A stretch of 6,664 nt of DNA from Neisseriaceae bacterium. Lineage in GTDB: Bacteria; Pseudomonadota; Gammaproteobacteria; Burkholderiales; Neisseriaceae. The notes under the pieces are model-generated. The model saw nothing but the letters and a program-made list of their open reading frames with translations, had not been told where the DNA came from and made no database searches. The translations under genes and the position numbers were made by a program. Every line of letters begins with the position of its first letter. Position 1 is the first letter of the stretch. The stretch is from contig JASLBZ010000074.1 of the NCBI GenBank assembly GCA_030146285.1, positions 1 through 6,664 of the forward strand. Direction: 5' to 3'. Of the stretch, positions 1 through 5,537 are shown in pieces.

Positions 1-1
1 T

Positions 2-1468
2 TACACGCAAGTGGCCAAAGGCATGCAAGAAGATTCCAAAGCCACCATTTTGTCGGTGCTTAAAAACATCCAAAAACTTGAAAAGCATGAGCGCCCACAG
101 GTATTGGAATCTTTGTTTGGTCGTGAATCTATTTTGGCCATTGCGCCATTGCTCACGTCTTTGGAGCAGCTAGAAGAAAACTACGACAAGGTCACCGACC
201 AAGCGAAATATGCGGGGGCAGTGGAAAAAGAATTTGCAGCCAGGGCAGCCACCACTGCCAACCAAATGCAGCTCACCAAGAACAGCATGACGGAATTGGG
301 TATTCGCATTGGTGAGGTGTTGTTGCCTGCCATTAACAATATTCTCAAAACCATTACCCCTGTTATTGGCAAAATGGCCGACTGGGCAGCAGCCAACCCC
401 AAAATTGTCAAAGGGGTGTTATCACTTGGCTTGGCCATGGTCAGCATGAAAGTCGGTGCATTGGCTGCAGGTTATGCATTTACTTTTTTAAAGGGTGGTG
501 TTTTAACCAGTTTAACTGTGGTGATGAAAGCAGGCGGTGTGTTTCGTGCACTGGCTGGTGCCTTGCCACTTTTGGGCAATGCTTTGGGGGTGATTCGGTT
601 TGCCATCATGGGCATTGGCAGGGCATTGCTTCTTAATCCCATTGGTTTGGTTATTGGAGGTATTGCTTTGGCCGGTGTGCTGATTTACAAGTATTGGCAG
701 CCTTTAAAGGCATTTTTTGGCAGTTTTTTTGGTGCCTTATGGCAAGGATTGCAACCCGTTGCCCAAGCATTGATGACGGCCTTTGGTCCTATCGTCAATT
801 TCTTAGCGCCCGTGGTGATGCCCATCTTAAATCAAGTGGGTGGATGGTTTCAAAGTGTTGTGCAATGGATTGGTGATTTGTTCACCCCCATTAATGCGTG
901 CTCAAAAACAGTGAGTGATTTTGGTAGTGCGGGCAAGGTGGCAGGAGATGCTGTGGCAATGGCATTCAAAGTGATGCTATCCCCAATCACCATGGTGTTT
1001 AATTTGCTCAATTCTGTGGTGAGCTTAATGGGGCAGGCTGCCAACAAATACCATGAGTTGACCAAGGACGGTGGATCCAAGCTGGGTGCCGCATTCAATA
1101 TTGGCAAATCCATCATCACCGGCGGTTTTGAATCGGGTGGCTACACAGGCAATGTGGGCAAAAGCACGCCAGCAGGTGTGGTACATGGTCAAGAATTTGT
1201 GATGCCAGCCCAAGCGACCAAGCGCATTGGCATTAAAAATCTTGAAGCCATGAAAAATGGTGCTTCGCCCATGGCCAACATCCCCAGTATTGCGACGACC
1301 AGAAGCGGCAACAGCCATTATGAAGACAAATCCACGATGAACATTTCTATTGTGCAGCAACCAGGCGAAAGCCAAGATGGTTTGGTCAATCGCATCATGC
1401 GAGAAATCGAGCGGCGCAAGAAAATCAAAGCAAGAGGCAGCATGGCCGATGGAGCATACGCACAATGA
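2..1468 (+). CDS. phage tail tape measure protein (gpT-like), 5' partial
   Basis: This is the C-terminal part of a tape measure protein, which sets tail length and sits inside the tail tube. The frame is open to the left edge (codons Y-T-Q precede the GTG at 11), so that GTG is not a real start. The first ~110 visible residues are helical and charged, like the end of the phage-minor-tail/TP901 tape measure domain (TELGIRIGEVLLPAINNIL). Next comes a long Gly/Ala/Leu-rich hydrophobic stretch at about residues 135-290 (for example NPIGLVIGGIALAGVLIYKYW), probably several membrane-active helices. The C-terminus has the common tape measure ending FESGGYTG, then VVHGQEFVMPA, then a basic tail. About 488 codons are visible; P2 gpT is roughly 800 aa, so a large N-terminal part is missing. 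The stop overlaps the next gene as ATGA. The family is clear; the exact subfamily is not. Confidence 0.9.
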   Translation, partial: YTQVAKGMQEDSKATILSVLKNIQKLEKHERPQVLESLFGRESILAIAPLLTSLEQLEENYDKVTDQAKYAGAVEKEFAARAATTANQMQLTKNSMTELGIRIGEVLLPAINNILKTITPVIGKMADWAAANPKIVKGVLSLGLAMVSMKVGALAAGYAFTFLKGGVLTSLTVVMKAGGVFRALAGALPLLGNALGVIRFAIMGIGRALLLNPIGLVIGGIALAGVLIYKYWQPLKAFFGSFFGALWQGLQPVAQALMTAFGPIVNFLAPVVMPILNQVGGWFQSVVQWIGDLFTPINACSKTVSDFGSAGKVAGDAVAMAFKVMLSPITMVFNLLNSVVSLMGQAANKYHELTKDGGSKLGAAFNIGKSIITGGFESGGYTGNVGKSTPAGVVHGQEFVMPAQATKRIGIKNLEAMKNGASPMANIPSIATTRSGNSHYEDKSTMNISIVQQPGESQDGLVNRIMREIERRKKIKARGSMADGAYAQ

Positions 1469-1905
1469 TAAGTTTAGATCGCGCAATGGGCATGATTGCG
1501 GCACAAATGGCACAAATGAAATTGGGTGCTTTTCGGTTCTCTATTCACACCTCGACTTACCAAGAGCTGTCGCGCAGTACGGACTACACTTGGGCAGCAC
1601 AAGAGCGCTTTGGCCAACATGATGCTTTGCAATTTACCGGACCAGCAGAAGACAGCATCACATTCAATGGTGTGATTTTTCCTGAATTTCGCGGCGGCTT
1701 TCAGCAAATTGAAATGATGCGTGATTTGGCCAGCACAGGCTATCCACAAATGCTGGTTTCAGGCTTTGGCAAGGTATTTGGCTTGTGGGTGATTGAGTCG
1801 ATTACAGAGGGACAAAGCATTTTTGCTGCAGCAGGTGCGCCAAGGCGGCAGGAATTTACCATCAAAATCAGGAAATACAGCGATGAGCTTAAAATACCAA
1901 ACTAA
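1465..1905 (+). CDS. U: phage tail protein U (gpU-like tail terminator/completion protein)
   Basis: The product is 146 aa and resembles P2 gpU, a small tail protein thought to act at the tail end during assembly. Recognisable features are an N-terminal stretch after an initial helix (KLGAFRFSIHTSTYQEL), a central FTGPAEDSITFNGVIFPEFRGG segment and a C-terminal QEFTIKIRKY strand. The phrase pattern (tested object, 'GVIFPEFRGG', 'VWVIESITEG'-like block, final beta strand) is typical of gpU proteins. The ATG at 1465 overlaps the tape measure stop (ATGA), and a GGAG lies at 1451-1454, 10 nt upstream, which supports this start. The 3' end overlaps the next gene by 23 bp. It belongs to the late tail operon T-U-X-D. 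Confidence 0.9.
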   Translation: MISLDRAMGMIAAQMAQMKLGAFRFSIHTSTYQELSRSTDYTWAAQERFGQHDALQFTGPAEDSITFNGVIFPEFRGGFQQIEMMRDLASTGYPQMLVSGFGKVFGLWVIESITEGQSIFAAAGAPRRQEFTIKIRKYSDELKIPN

Positions 1906-2095
1906 AGATGGAGACACCATCGATTACATTGCGTGGAAGCATTACGGCACGCCCAATCAATTGGTCACAGAGCAGCTGTTAAGAGCGAATAAAGGCTTGT
2001 CTCGAGCCAGCAGCATTTTGCCTGCAGGCATGATGGTTGTCTTGCCTGAAATTGACACCACAGAAAAAACCAAAGGCAAGAAGCTATGGGATTGA
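1883..2095 (+). CDS. X: phage tail protein X (gpX-like, LysM-like fold)
   Basis: This is a 70 aa protein matching the tail protein X family (P2 gpX is 67 aa). The family resembles LysM, and the sequence shows the expected pattern: KDGDTIDYIAWKHYG, then a helix with LLRANKGLS, then ILPAGMMVVLPEI. The frame can be opened further upstream (to 1793), but the ATG at 1883 gives the family length and has AGGA at 1870-1873, 9 nt before it, so I chose this start. It starts inside the end of U and its stop overlaps the start of D. Related proteins are found with tail completion and baseplate genes; a direct peptidoglycan-binding role is only inferred from the fold. Confidence 0.88.
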   Translation: MSLKYQTKDGDTIDYIAWKHYGTPNQLVTEQLLRANKGLSRASSILPAGMMVVLPEIDTTEKTKGKKLWD

Positions 2096-3108
2096 TGCCG
2101 GTATACAAAATCATTGCCAATAATGAGGACGTGACAACCAGCATTGCCGATAGATTTTGCAGCATGAGCATTACCGATGCCACCGGCTTGGATTCGGATA
2201 CATTTGAAGTGGTTTTGGCTGACCATGATCCACAAGCCATGCCAATTGAAATTCCACAAACAGGAGCAGTATTGGAGGTTTATCTGGGTTATGACGCAGA
2301 AGCGACCAATATGGGCATGTTCATCGTAGATGAAGTGGAATTAAGCGGTTGGCCAAGTCAAATGACCATCAGAGCCAAAGCCGCACCCATGAGCAAAAGC
2401 AAAGACGGCAAGACCGACTTACAAACCCAAAAATCACGCAGCTGGCCAAAGAATACCAAGTTTGGTGACATGGTTGCCAAAATCGCCAAAGAGCATGGGC
2501 TCAAGCCAGCTGTTTCTGATTCGTTAAAAGACATTCAATTGCCACATTTTGACCAAACCGACGAATCGGACATGTCTTTTTTATTGCGCATTGGCAAACG
2601 ATACGATGCCATTACCAAGCCAGCAGCTGGCAAATTAATCGTGACCAAACGTGGAGAGTCTAAGGCTGTCAGTGGCGAGAGCTTGCCTGTTATTACCGTG
2701 TTTGCCAAAGAACTGAGCACATACAGCATGACCATTGCCACCCGTGACGGTGCCGGTACCGTGATTGCTTATTACCAAGACAGAAAAAATGCCAAGCGAA
2801 AAGAAGTCAAACTGGGCGAGGGCGAACCCGTCAAACGCCTACGCCATTCATATGGCTCAGAACAAGCAGCAAAAGATGCCGCCCAAGCCGAGCTAGACAA
2901 ACGAAAACGTGGCGACCACCAACTGTCAATCTCCATGCCAGGCAACCCATTATTGTCAGCAGAAACCATGCTTGATATCGCTGGTGTGCGTCATGGTGTC
3001 GATGGCATGTGGATTATTACAAGCGTGACGCATTCTTTGGATAAGGGTAGTGGGTATGGGTGTGATGTGGAGTGTGAGAAGGGGAATAATGATGGTGAAG
3101 GAAGTTAA
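2086..3108 (+). CDS. D: phage late control protein D (gpD, baseplate hub/VgrG-like)
   Basis: The product is 340 aa and belongs to the P2 gpD / 'late control D' family. These proteins are structural hub components related to T4 gp27 and the N-terminal part of VgrG, linking tail tube and spike. The N-terminal half has the beta-rich hub pattern (VYKIIANNEDVTTSIADRF, then SDTFEVVLADHD, then YLGYDAEATNMGMFIVDEVEL). Later blocks are MTIRAKAAPM, FGDMVAKIAKEHGL, SFLLRIGKRYDAI and a C-terminal MWIITSVTHSLDKGSGYGCDVEC. Two starts are possible: ATG 2086 (340 aa), or ATG 2095 (337 aa), which overlaps the X stop as TGATG. The second is attractive for translational coupling; neither has a clear ribosome site. 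In P2 the next gene is ogr; here D is the last tail gene before the retron. Confidence 0.92.
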   Translation: MGLMPVYKIIANNEDVTTSIADRFCSMSITDATGLDSDTFEVVLADHDPQAMPIEIPQTGAVLEVYLGYDAEATNMGMFIVDEVELSGWPSQMTIRAKAAPMSKSKDGKTDLQTQKSRSWPKNTKFGDMVAKIAKEHGLKPAVSDSLKDIQLPHFDQTDESDMSFLLRIGKRYDAITKPAAGKLIVTKRGESKAVSGESLPVITVFAKELSTYSMTIATRDGAGTVIAYYQDRKNAKRKEVKLGEGEPVKRLRHSYGSEQAAKDAAQAELDKRKRGDHQLSISMPGNPLLSAETMLDIAGVRHGVDGMWIITSVTHSLDKGSGYGCDVECEKGNNDGEGS

Positions 3109-3127
3109 TATGACACAACGGGAGTAA

Positions 3128-3144
3128 TCGCTGACAAACAGCGA
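3128..3144 (+). other. short GC-containing hairpin just after gpD
   Basis: TCGCTG (3128-3133) pairs perfectly with CAGCGA (3139-3144) around a 5-nt loop ACAAA. It lies 20 nt after the D stop. No T-tract follows, so it is not a good intrinsic terminator. It could stabilise the 3' end of the tail mRNA or mark a factor-dependent end. Read-through from the late tail operon into the retron therefore cannot be excluded. Confidence 0.4.
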
Positions 3145-3208
3145 GATGATCTTAAAGAGTGGCAGGGGTATGGGGGAGTATTAAATTATAAAAATATTAG
3201 ACAAAAAA

Positions 3209-3236
3209 TTGGTTTGTAGTTACTATTCAATATAAT
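3209..3236 (+). promoter_or_regulatory. candidate sigma70-type promoter for the retron
   Basis: A perfect -10 hexamer TATAAT lies at 3231-3236. A weak -35-like TTGGTT lies at 3209-3214, with a 16-nt spacer. The surroundings are very AT-rich. A start site about 7 nt downstream (near 3243) would place it at the beginning of the predicted msr region. The position fits a promoter for the ncRNA and possibly the whole operon. One difficulty is that the predicted a1 pairing segment (3235-3244) overlaps the -10, so either the start site or the a1 assignment may be off. Confidence 0.45.
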
Positions 3237-3380
3237 ATGATTACGCGTTTAGTTGGTGAGAAAATCATCTATGTCGGGCGTATCGCTAGACTGAAGTTGG
3301 ATTGTGTACAATGTATGCAAAATATAATGCCTCCTCCGTACGGACTCGCCATTATATTTTGTCTTGATAGGTAGTCATAT
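3235..3380 (+). ncRNA. predicted retron msr-msd non-coding RNA
   Basis: Retrons need a structured RNA that primes and templates the reverse transcriptase. The 284-nt gap between gpD and the effector ATG (3388) has no gene but has strong structure. ATATGATTAC (3235-3244) can pair with GTAGTCATAT (3371-3380), 10 bp with one G-U, as a1/a2. Inside are two msr-like hairpins: GGTGA/TCATC at 3255-3269 with loop GAAAA, and 3273-3291 (GTC.GGCG/CGCT.GAC with one mismatch) with loop TAT. A long hairpin follows at 3317-3362, the likely msd. G3252, just before the first hairpin in TTTAG, is a candidate branching guanosine, by analogy with Ec86 where it precedes the first msr hairpin. The folding was done by eye. 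Existence of the ncRNA is well supported by the adjacent retron RT; exact ends are uncertain. Confidence 0.7.
3317..3362 (+). repeat. long inverted repeat: predicted msd stem of the retron RNA/DNA
   Basis: GCAAAATATAATG (3317-3329) pairs with CATTATATTTTGT (3350-3362): 13 bp, 12 Watson-Crick plus one G-U. Within the loop there is a perfect 10-nt palindrome TCCGTACGGA (3335-3344), which can form a small inner hairpin TCC/GGA with loop GTAC. When reverse transcribed this would give the DNA stem-loop of the msDNA. No U-tract follows the stem, so it is not a convincing terminator. The stem includes TATAAT (3323-3328), better explained as part of the stem than as a promoter. Confidence 0.7.
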
Positions 3381-3387
3381 AGTTATT

Positions 3388-4410
3388 ATGAATCTTAAGG
3401 AATTGTTCTTATCTTTTTCAAAAAAAGTTAAATTGGAAGATATCTATATTAGAGATTATCTTCCAATTTTTTTATTATTTGGAGCTGGTGCCGATGATAT
3501 TAAAAATATTAGTAACATAAAGGATAGTTTGGGCAACTTTCATGATGAAAGTTTTGAATTATATAGTAATGTTAACTACCTTCGTTCAAAATTCTACCAA
3601 TGGTTTTTATTTAACAGCCATTATATAGGTCAAGAAAACCCCTATATAGATAGTGATCAATTAATCACTCCCGAACACATTGAGGGTTGGTTATCATTTG
3701 AATCTACATACAATAACCTATTAGATTTTGAGAAAGATTTAATTTCTATTAGTAGCGGGGTCTTGCTTTTTTTAGAATCACCTGGTGCTATAGCTGAACT
3801 AGGTACACTTGCTGAAATTAATGATATTAGTAATAAAGTATTAGTTGTAATTAAAGAAGAAAATTATGAAAAAACTTCTTATATTTCTTTAGGACCAATT
3901 AGAAAAATAGGTCTTTATGATAATGATGACAACCCTATAAATACTTATATTTTACCCAAAGCAGGTACTTCAGACTATTCTACAGATTTTAACAGTATTC
4001 TTAATATGTTTTGTTCTCACGTAATTAAAAATCATGATCTAAAATTTCAAAAAGATAATAATGGGCATTTGCTTATATTAATTATTGATTTAATTAATAT
4101 GTTCACATATCAAGATCATAGTAATTCCTATTTGGGGATTAGAGTGAGTTGGCTAAACGAGTGCTTAAATGATTTAGGTATTAATAATTTTGATTTAAAA
4201 GAAATATTAAATAGATTATGTTCATTGGGTGTTATACAAAAAAATACTTTAAGAAAAGATACTTTTTATTTAATTTCAAATGATTATGCTAAATGTAATC
4301 TTGAGTTATGTAAATATAAATACTCAGAAGGTAAGTTCTCTAGAGTTGATATCAGGACTCGTGTTTATAGTATATTTGAAACACATCGCAATAAAGAAGC
4401 TAAAATATGA
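3388..4410 (+). CDS. retron effector: NDT-like N-glycosidase domain plus winged helix (Eco1/Sen2-type toxin)
   Basis: The product is 340 aa from ATG 3388; eight further codons reach a TTG at 3364, but that would run into the predicted RNA. The N-terminal domain is nucleoside deoxyribosyltransferase-like: a strand then FGAGADD (31-37), SGVLLFLESPGAIAELGT (123-140) and YISLGPIRKIGLY (165-177). The ESPG..xELG and GP(I/V)R blocks match the Retron-Eco1 (Ec86) effector as I recall it; E137 in AELG is the probable catalytic glutamate. The C-terminal part (about 227-297) looks like a winged helix: LLILIIDLINMF, NECLNDLGI, LKEILNRLCSLGVIQ and a wing TFYLIS. In the family, Eco1's effector cleaves NAD+ and Sen2's RcaT is a toxin held in check by RT-msDNA. 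It lies between ncRNA and RT and overlaps RT by ATGA. No strong ribosome site is seen (only AGGTAG about 14 nt upstream, inside a2). Very AT-rich. The exact substrate is inferred. Confidence 0.85.
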   Translation: MNLKELFLSFSKKVKLEDIYIRDYLPIFLLFGAGADDIKNISNIKDSLGNFHDESFELYSNVNYLRSKFYQWFLFNSHYIGQENPYIDSDQLITPEHIEGWLSFESTYNNLLDFEKDLISISSGVLLFLESPGAIAELGTLAEINDISNKVLVVIKEENYEKTSYISLGPIRKIGLYDNDDNPINTYILPKAGTSDYSTDFNSILNMFCSHVIKNHDLKFQKDNNGHLLILIIDLINMFTYQDHSNSYLGIRVSWLNECLNDLGINNFDLKEILNRLCSLGVIQKNTLRKDTFYLISNDYAKCNLELCKYKYSEGKFSRVDIRTRVYSIFETHRNKEAKI

Positions 4411-5303
4411 ATGTTATTGATTCTATTGCTAACAAATTTTTAATTCCTAGTAACTTAGTTAGGCAAATTGCTCATCAAGCACCATACAAATATAAATTTT
4501 ACTTTATCAAAAAAAGACATGGTGGTAAGAGAGAGATTGCCTCTCCAACAAAATCTATAAAAATATTGCAAAGGTATTTGTTGAAAGAGTATCTTTCAGG
4601 ATTTAATATTCACAATCAGGCATATGCCTATGTGAAAAATAGAAATATCAAGCAGCATGCAATGTTACATGTAGGAAATAAATTTTTGTTAAAGCTTGAT
4701 TTTTATGATTTTTTCAATAGCATTACAAGCGATGATTTAGCTGAATTTCTACAAAGTAAATTTTCAGGAGAAGATGTTGAGGTATTAGTTAATTTTTTTT
4801 GTTGTTTTAACAAGGAGAAAAATAAAAAATATCTATCCATAGGAGCACCTTCATCTCCAAAAATTTCAAATATTATATTATATGAATTTGACAATAAGGT
4901 TGATCAATTTTGCAGAGAGAATAATATTTGTTATAGTCGATATGCTGATGATTTAGCCTTCTCAACAAATGAGCCTTATATTTTAAAGAAAATTCTACTA
5001 CCTGCTGTTATAAGAGTTTTAGCCAATTTAACAACTCCTAAACAAATATCCTTAAATGAAGAAAAAATTATTTTTACATCTAGAAAGTATAAAAGAAAAT
5101 TAACAGGTTTAATTCTATCCAATGATGGTAGTGTAAGTATAGGTCGTGATAAAAAGAGAATATTACGTGCTAAAGCTCACAATTACCATAATTTAATGAT
5201 TGAAGAAAAATTGAATTTAGATGGATATATTTCCTTTTTATCTGAAATTGATGCTGAATTTGCGGAAGTTTTAAAAAACAAGATAAGCAAGGGTAATCTA
5301 TAG
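4407..5303 (+). CDS. ret: retron reverse transcriptase (msDNA synthase)
   Basis: The product is 298 aa, the usual size for a retron RT (about 300-320). RT blocks in order: FIKKRHGGKREI (33-44, incoming nucleotide/fingers); HAMLH (84-88), in the place of the retron NAxxH motif; LKLDFYDFF with catalytic D98; IGAPSSPKISN (145-155); YADD (179-182) with D181 and D182; LTGL (232-235) in the place of the retron VTG; and the thumb with GYISFLSEIDAEF. The enzyme would start from a 2'-OH of the branching G in msr RNA and copy msd into msDNA. With the effector it should form the resting complex. ATG 4407 overlaps the effector TGA, with AAAGAAG at 4393-4399 upstream, so translation is likely coupled. AT-rich like the effector. 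Group II intron or DGR RTs are excluded by length and by the lack of maturase or VR/TR context. Confidence 0.93.
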   Translation: MNVIDSIANKFLIPSNLVRQIAHQAPYKYKFYFIKKRHGGKREIASPTKSIKILQRYLLKEYLSGFNIHNQAYAYVKNRNIKQHAMLHVGNKFLLKLDFYDFFNSITSDDLAEFLQSKFSGEDVEVLVNFFCCFNKEKNKKYLSIGAPSSPKISNIILYEFDNKVDQFCRENNICYSRYADDLAFSTNEPYILKKILLPAVIRVLANLTTPKQISLNEEKIIFTSRKYKRKLTGLILSNDGSVSIGRDKKRILRAKAHNYHNLMIEEKLNLDGYISFLSEIDAEFAEVLKNKISKGNL

Positions 5304-5316
5304 TCTGGTGTCACAC

Positions 5317-5330
5317 TGGTGCCAGCACCA
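5317..5330. repeat. palindrome downstream of RT with a flanking direct repeat
   Basis: TGGTGC, CA, GCACCA forms a nearly perfect 14-bp palindrome 13 bp after the RT stop. CTGGTG occurs twice (5305-5310 and 5316-5321). It could be a protein-binding site or a weak hairpin (TGGTG/CACCA with loop CCAG). No function is shown by the sequence. Confidence 0.4.
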
Positions 5331-5340
5331 AGCTTTATAT

Positions 5341-5360
5341 GACTGTAATAGACTGTGTTA
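5341..5360. repeat. tandem imperfect 10-bp repeat
   Basis: GACTGTAATA and GACTGTGTTA lie directly head to tail, identical at 8 of 10 positions. They lie in the RT-integrase gap, where a P2-like genome would have attP, so integrase arm-type sites are one possibility. Two copies this short could also be chance. Confidence 0.35.
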
Positions 5361-5363
5361 TGG

Positions 5364-5395
5364 TGCATTAGCAAAATAAGAAAGAAGCTAATGCA
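5364..5395. repeat. 9-bp perfect inverted repeat with 14-nt loop
   Basis: TGCATTAGC (5364-5372) and GCTAATGCA (5387-5395) are perfect inverted copies. The spacer is purine-rich (AAAATAAGAAAGAA). There is no T-tract after it on the + strand, so it is a poor intrinsic terminator. It may stabilise the end of the retron mRNA or act as a DNA site. Confidence 0.45.
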
Positions 5396-5434
5396 TGGAA
5401 TATTAATTAAAAATAAATAAAATCCTTACATTGG

Positions 5435-5468
5435 GTGCAAGGGGTCTAGTGTTTGAGTCATTTTGCGC
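5435..5468 (+). other. two-part stem-loop resembling a tRNA T-arm
   Basis: GTGCAA (5435-5440) pairs with TTGCGC (5463-5468), 6 bp with one G-U. Inside, AGTG (5448-5451) pairs with CATT (5459-5462) around TTTGAGT. That inner loop resembles the tRNA T-loop TTCRANT except that C56 is T. No CCA end, no 5' half and no anticodon arm are seen, so this is not a tRNA gene. It might be a remnant of a tRNA 3' end, as in attachment sites of P4-type integrases, or only a hairpin. Confidence 0.25.
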
Positions 5469-5483
5469 TAAGTAATAAGTATG

Positions 5484-5515
5484 AGGACTTAGATTTTATA
5501 TCTAAGTCCTTTTTT
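5484..5515 (+). terminator. strong rho-independent terminator for the retron operon
   Basis: AGGACTTAGAT (5484-5494) pairs perfectly over 11 bp with ATCTAAGTCCT (5500-5510) around a 5-nt loop TTTAT, followed by an uninterrupted T-run through 5515. The T-run is on the + strand only, so it ends transcription from the retron before it enters the convergent integrase. The reverse direction has no U-tract after the stem. Confidence 0.88.
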
Positions 5516-5537
5516 ATAGTAGTAAGGATGGCGAGGA

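Noticed and set aside
1025..1513. 162-codon open frame on the - strand across the end of the tape measure gene
   Set aside because: It lies wholly opposite well-supported tail genes, has no recognisable motif or ribosome site and is a shadow of their codon use.
3302..3328. Promoter using TATAAT at 3323-3328 for the effector
   Set aside because: The hexamer is part of a 13-bp inverted repeat stem, and possible -35 boxes (TTGTGT with 15-nt spacing, TTGGAT with 20-nt spacing) are badly placed.
3317..3362. Intrinsic terminator of the tail operon
   Set aside because: The stem is AT-rich, has a 20-nt loop, and is not followed by a clean U-run; an msd stem fits better given the adjacent retron RT.
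3109..3363. A small ogr-like zinc finger gene after gpD as in P2
   Set aside because: No open frame of useful length and no Cys pairs; the ATG at 3110 stops after five codons.
3364..3387. TTG start extending the retron effector by 8 residues
   Set aside because: It would place coding sequence in the predicted a2 strand, has no ribosome site, and the ATG at 3388 begins a sensible N-terminus (MNLKEL).
4407..5303. Group II intron or diversity-generating retroelement RT
   Set aside because: There is no maturase or endonuclease domain, no template/variable repeat pair, and the size, LTG motif and neighbouring NDT effector point to a retron.
5304..5537. CRISPR array or full tRNA gene in the RT-int gap
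   Set aside because: Repeats are short, different from one another and not regularly spaced; no cloverleaf can be formed.
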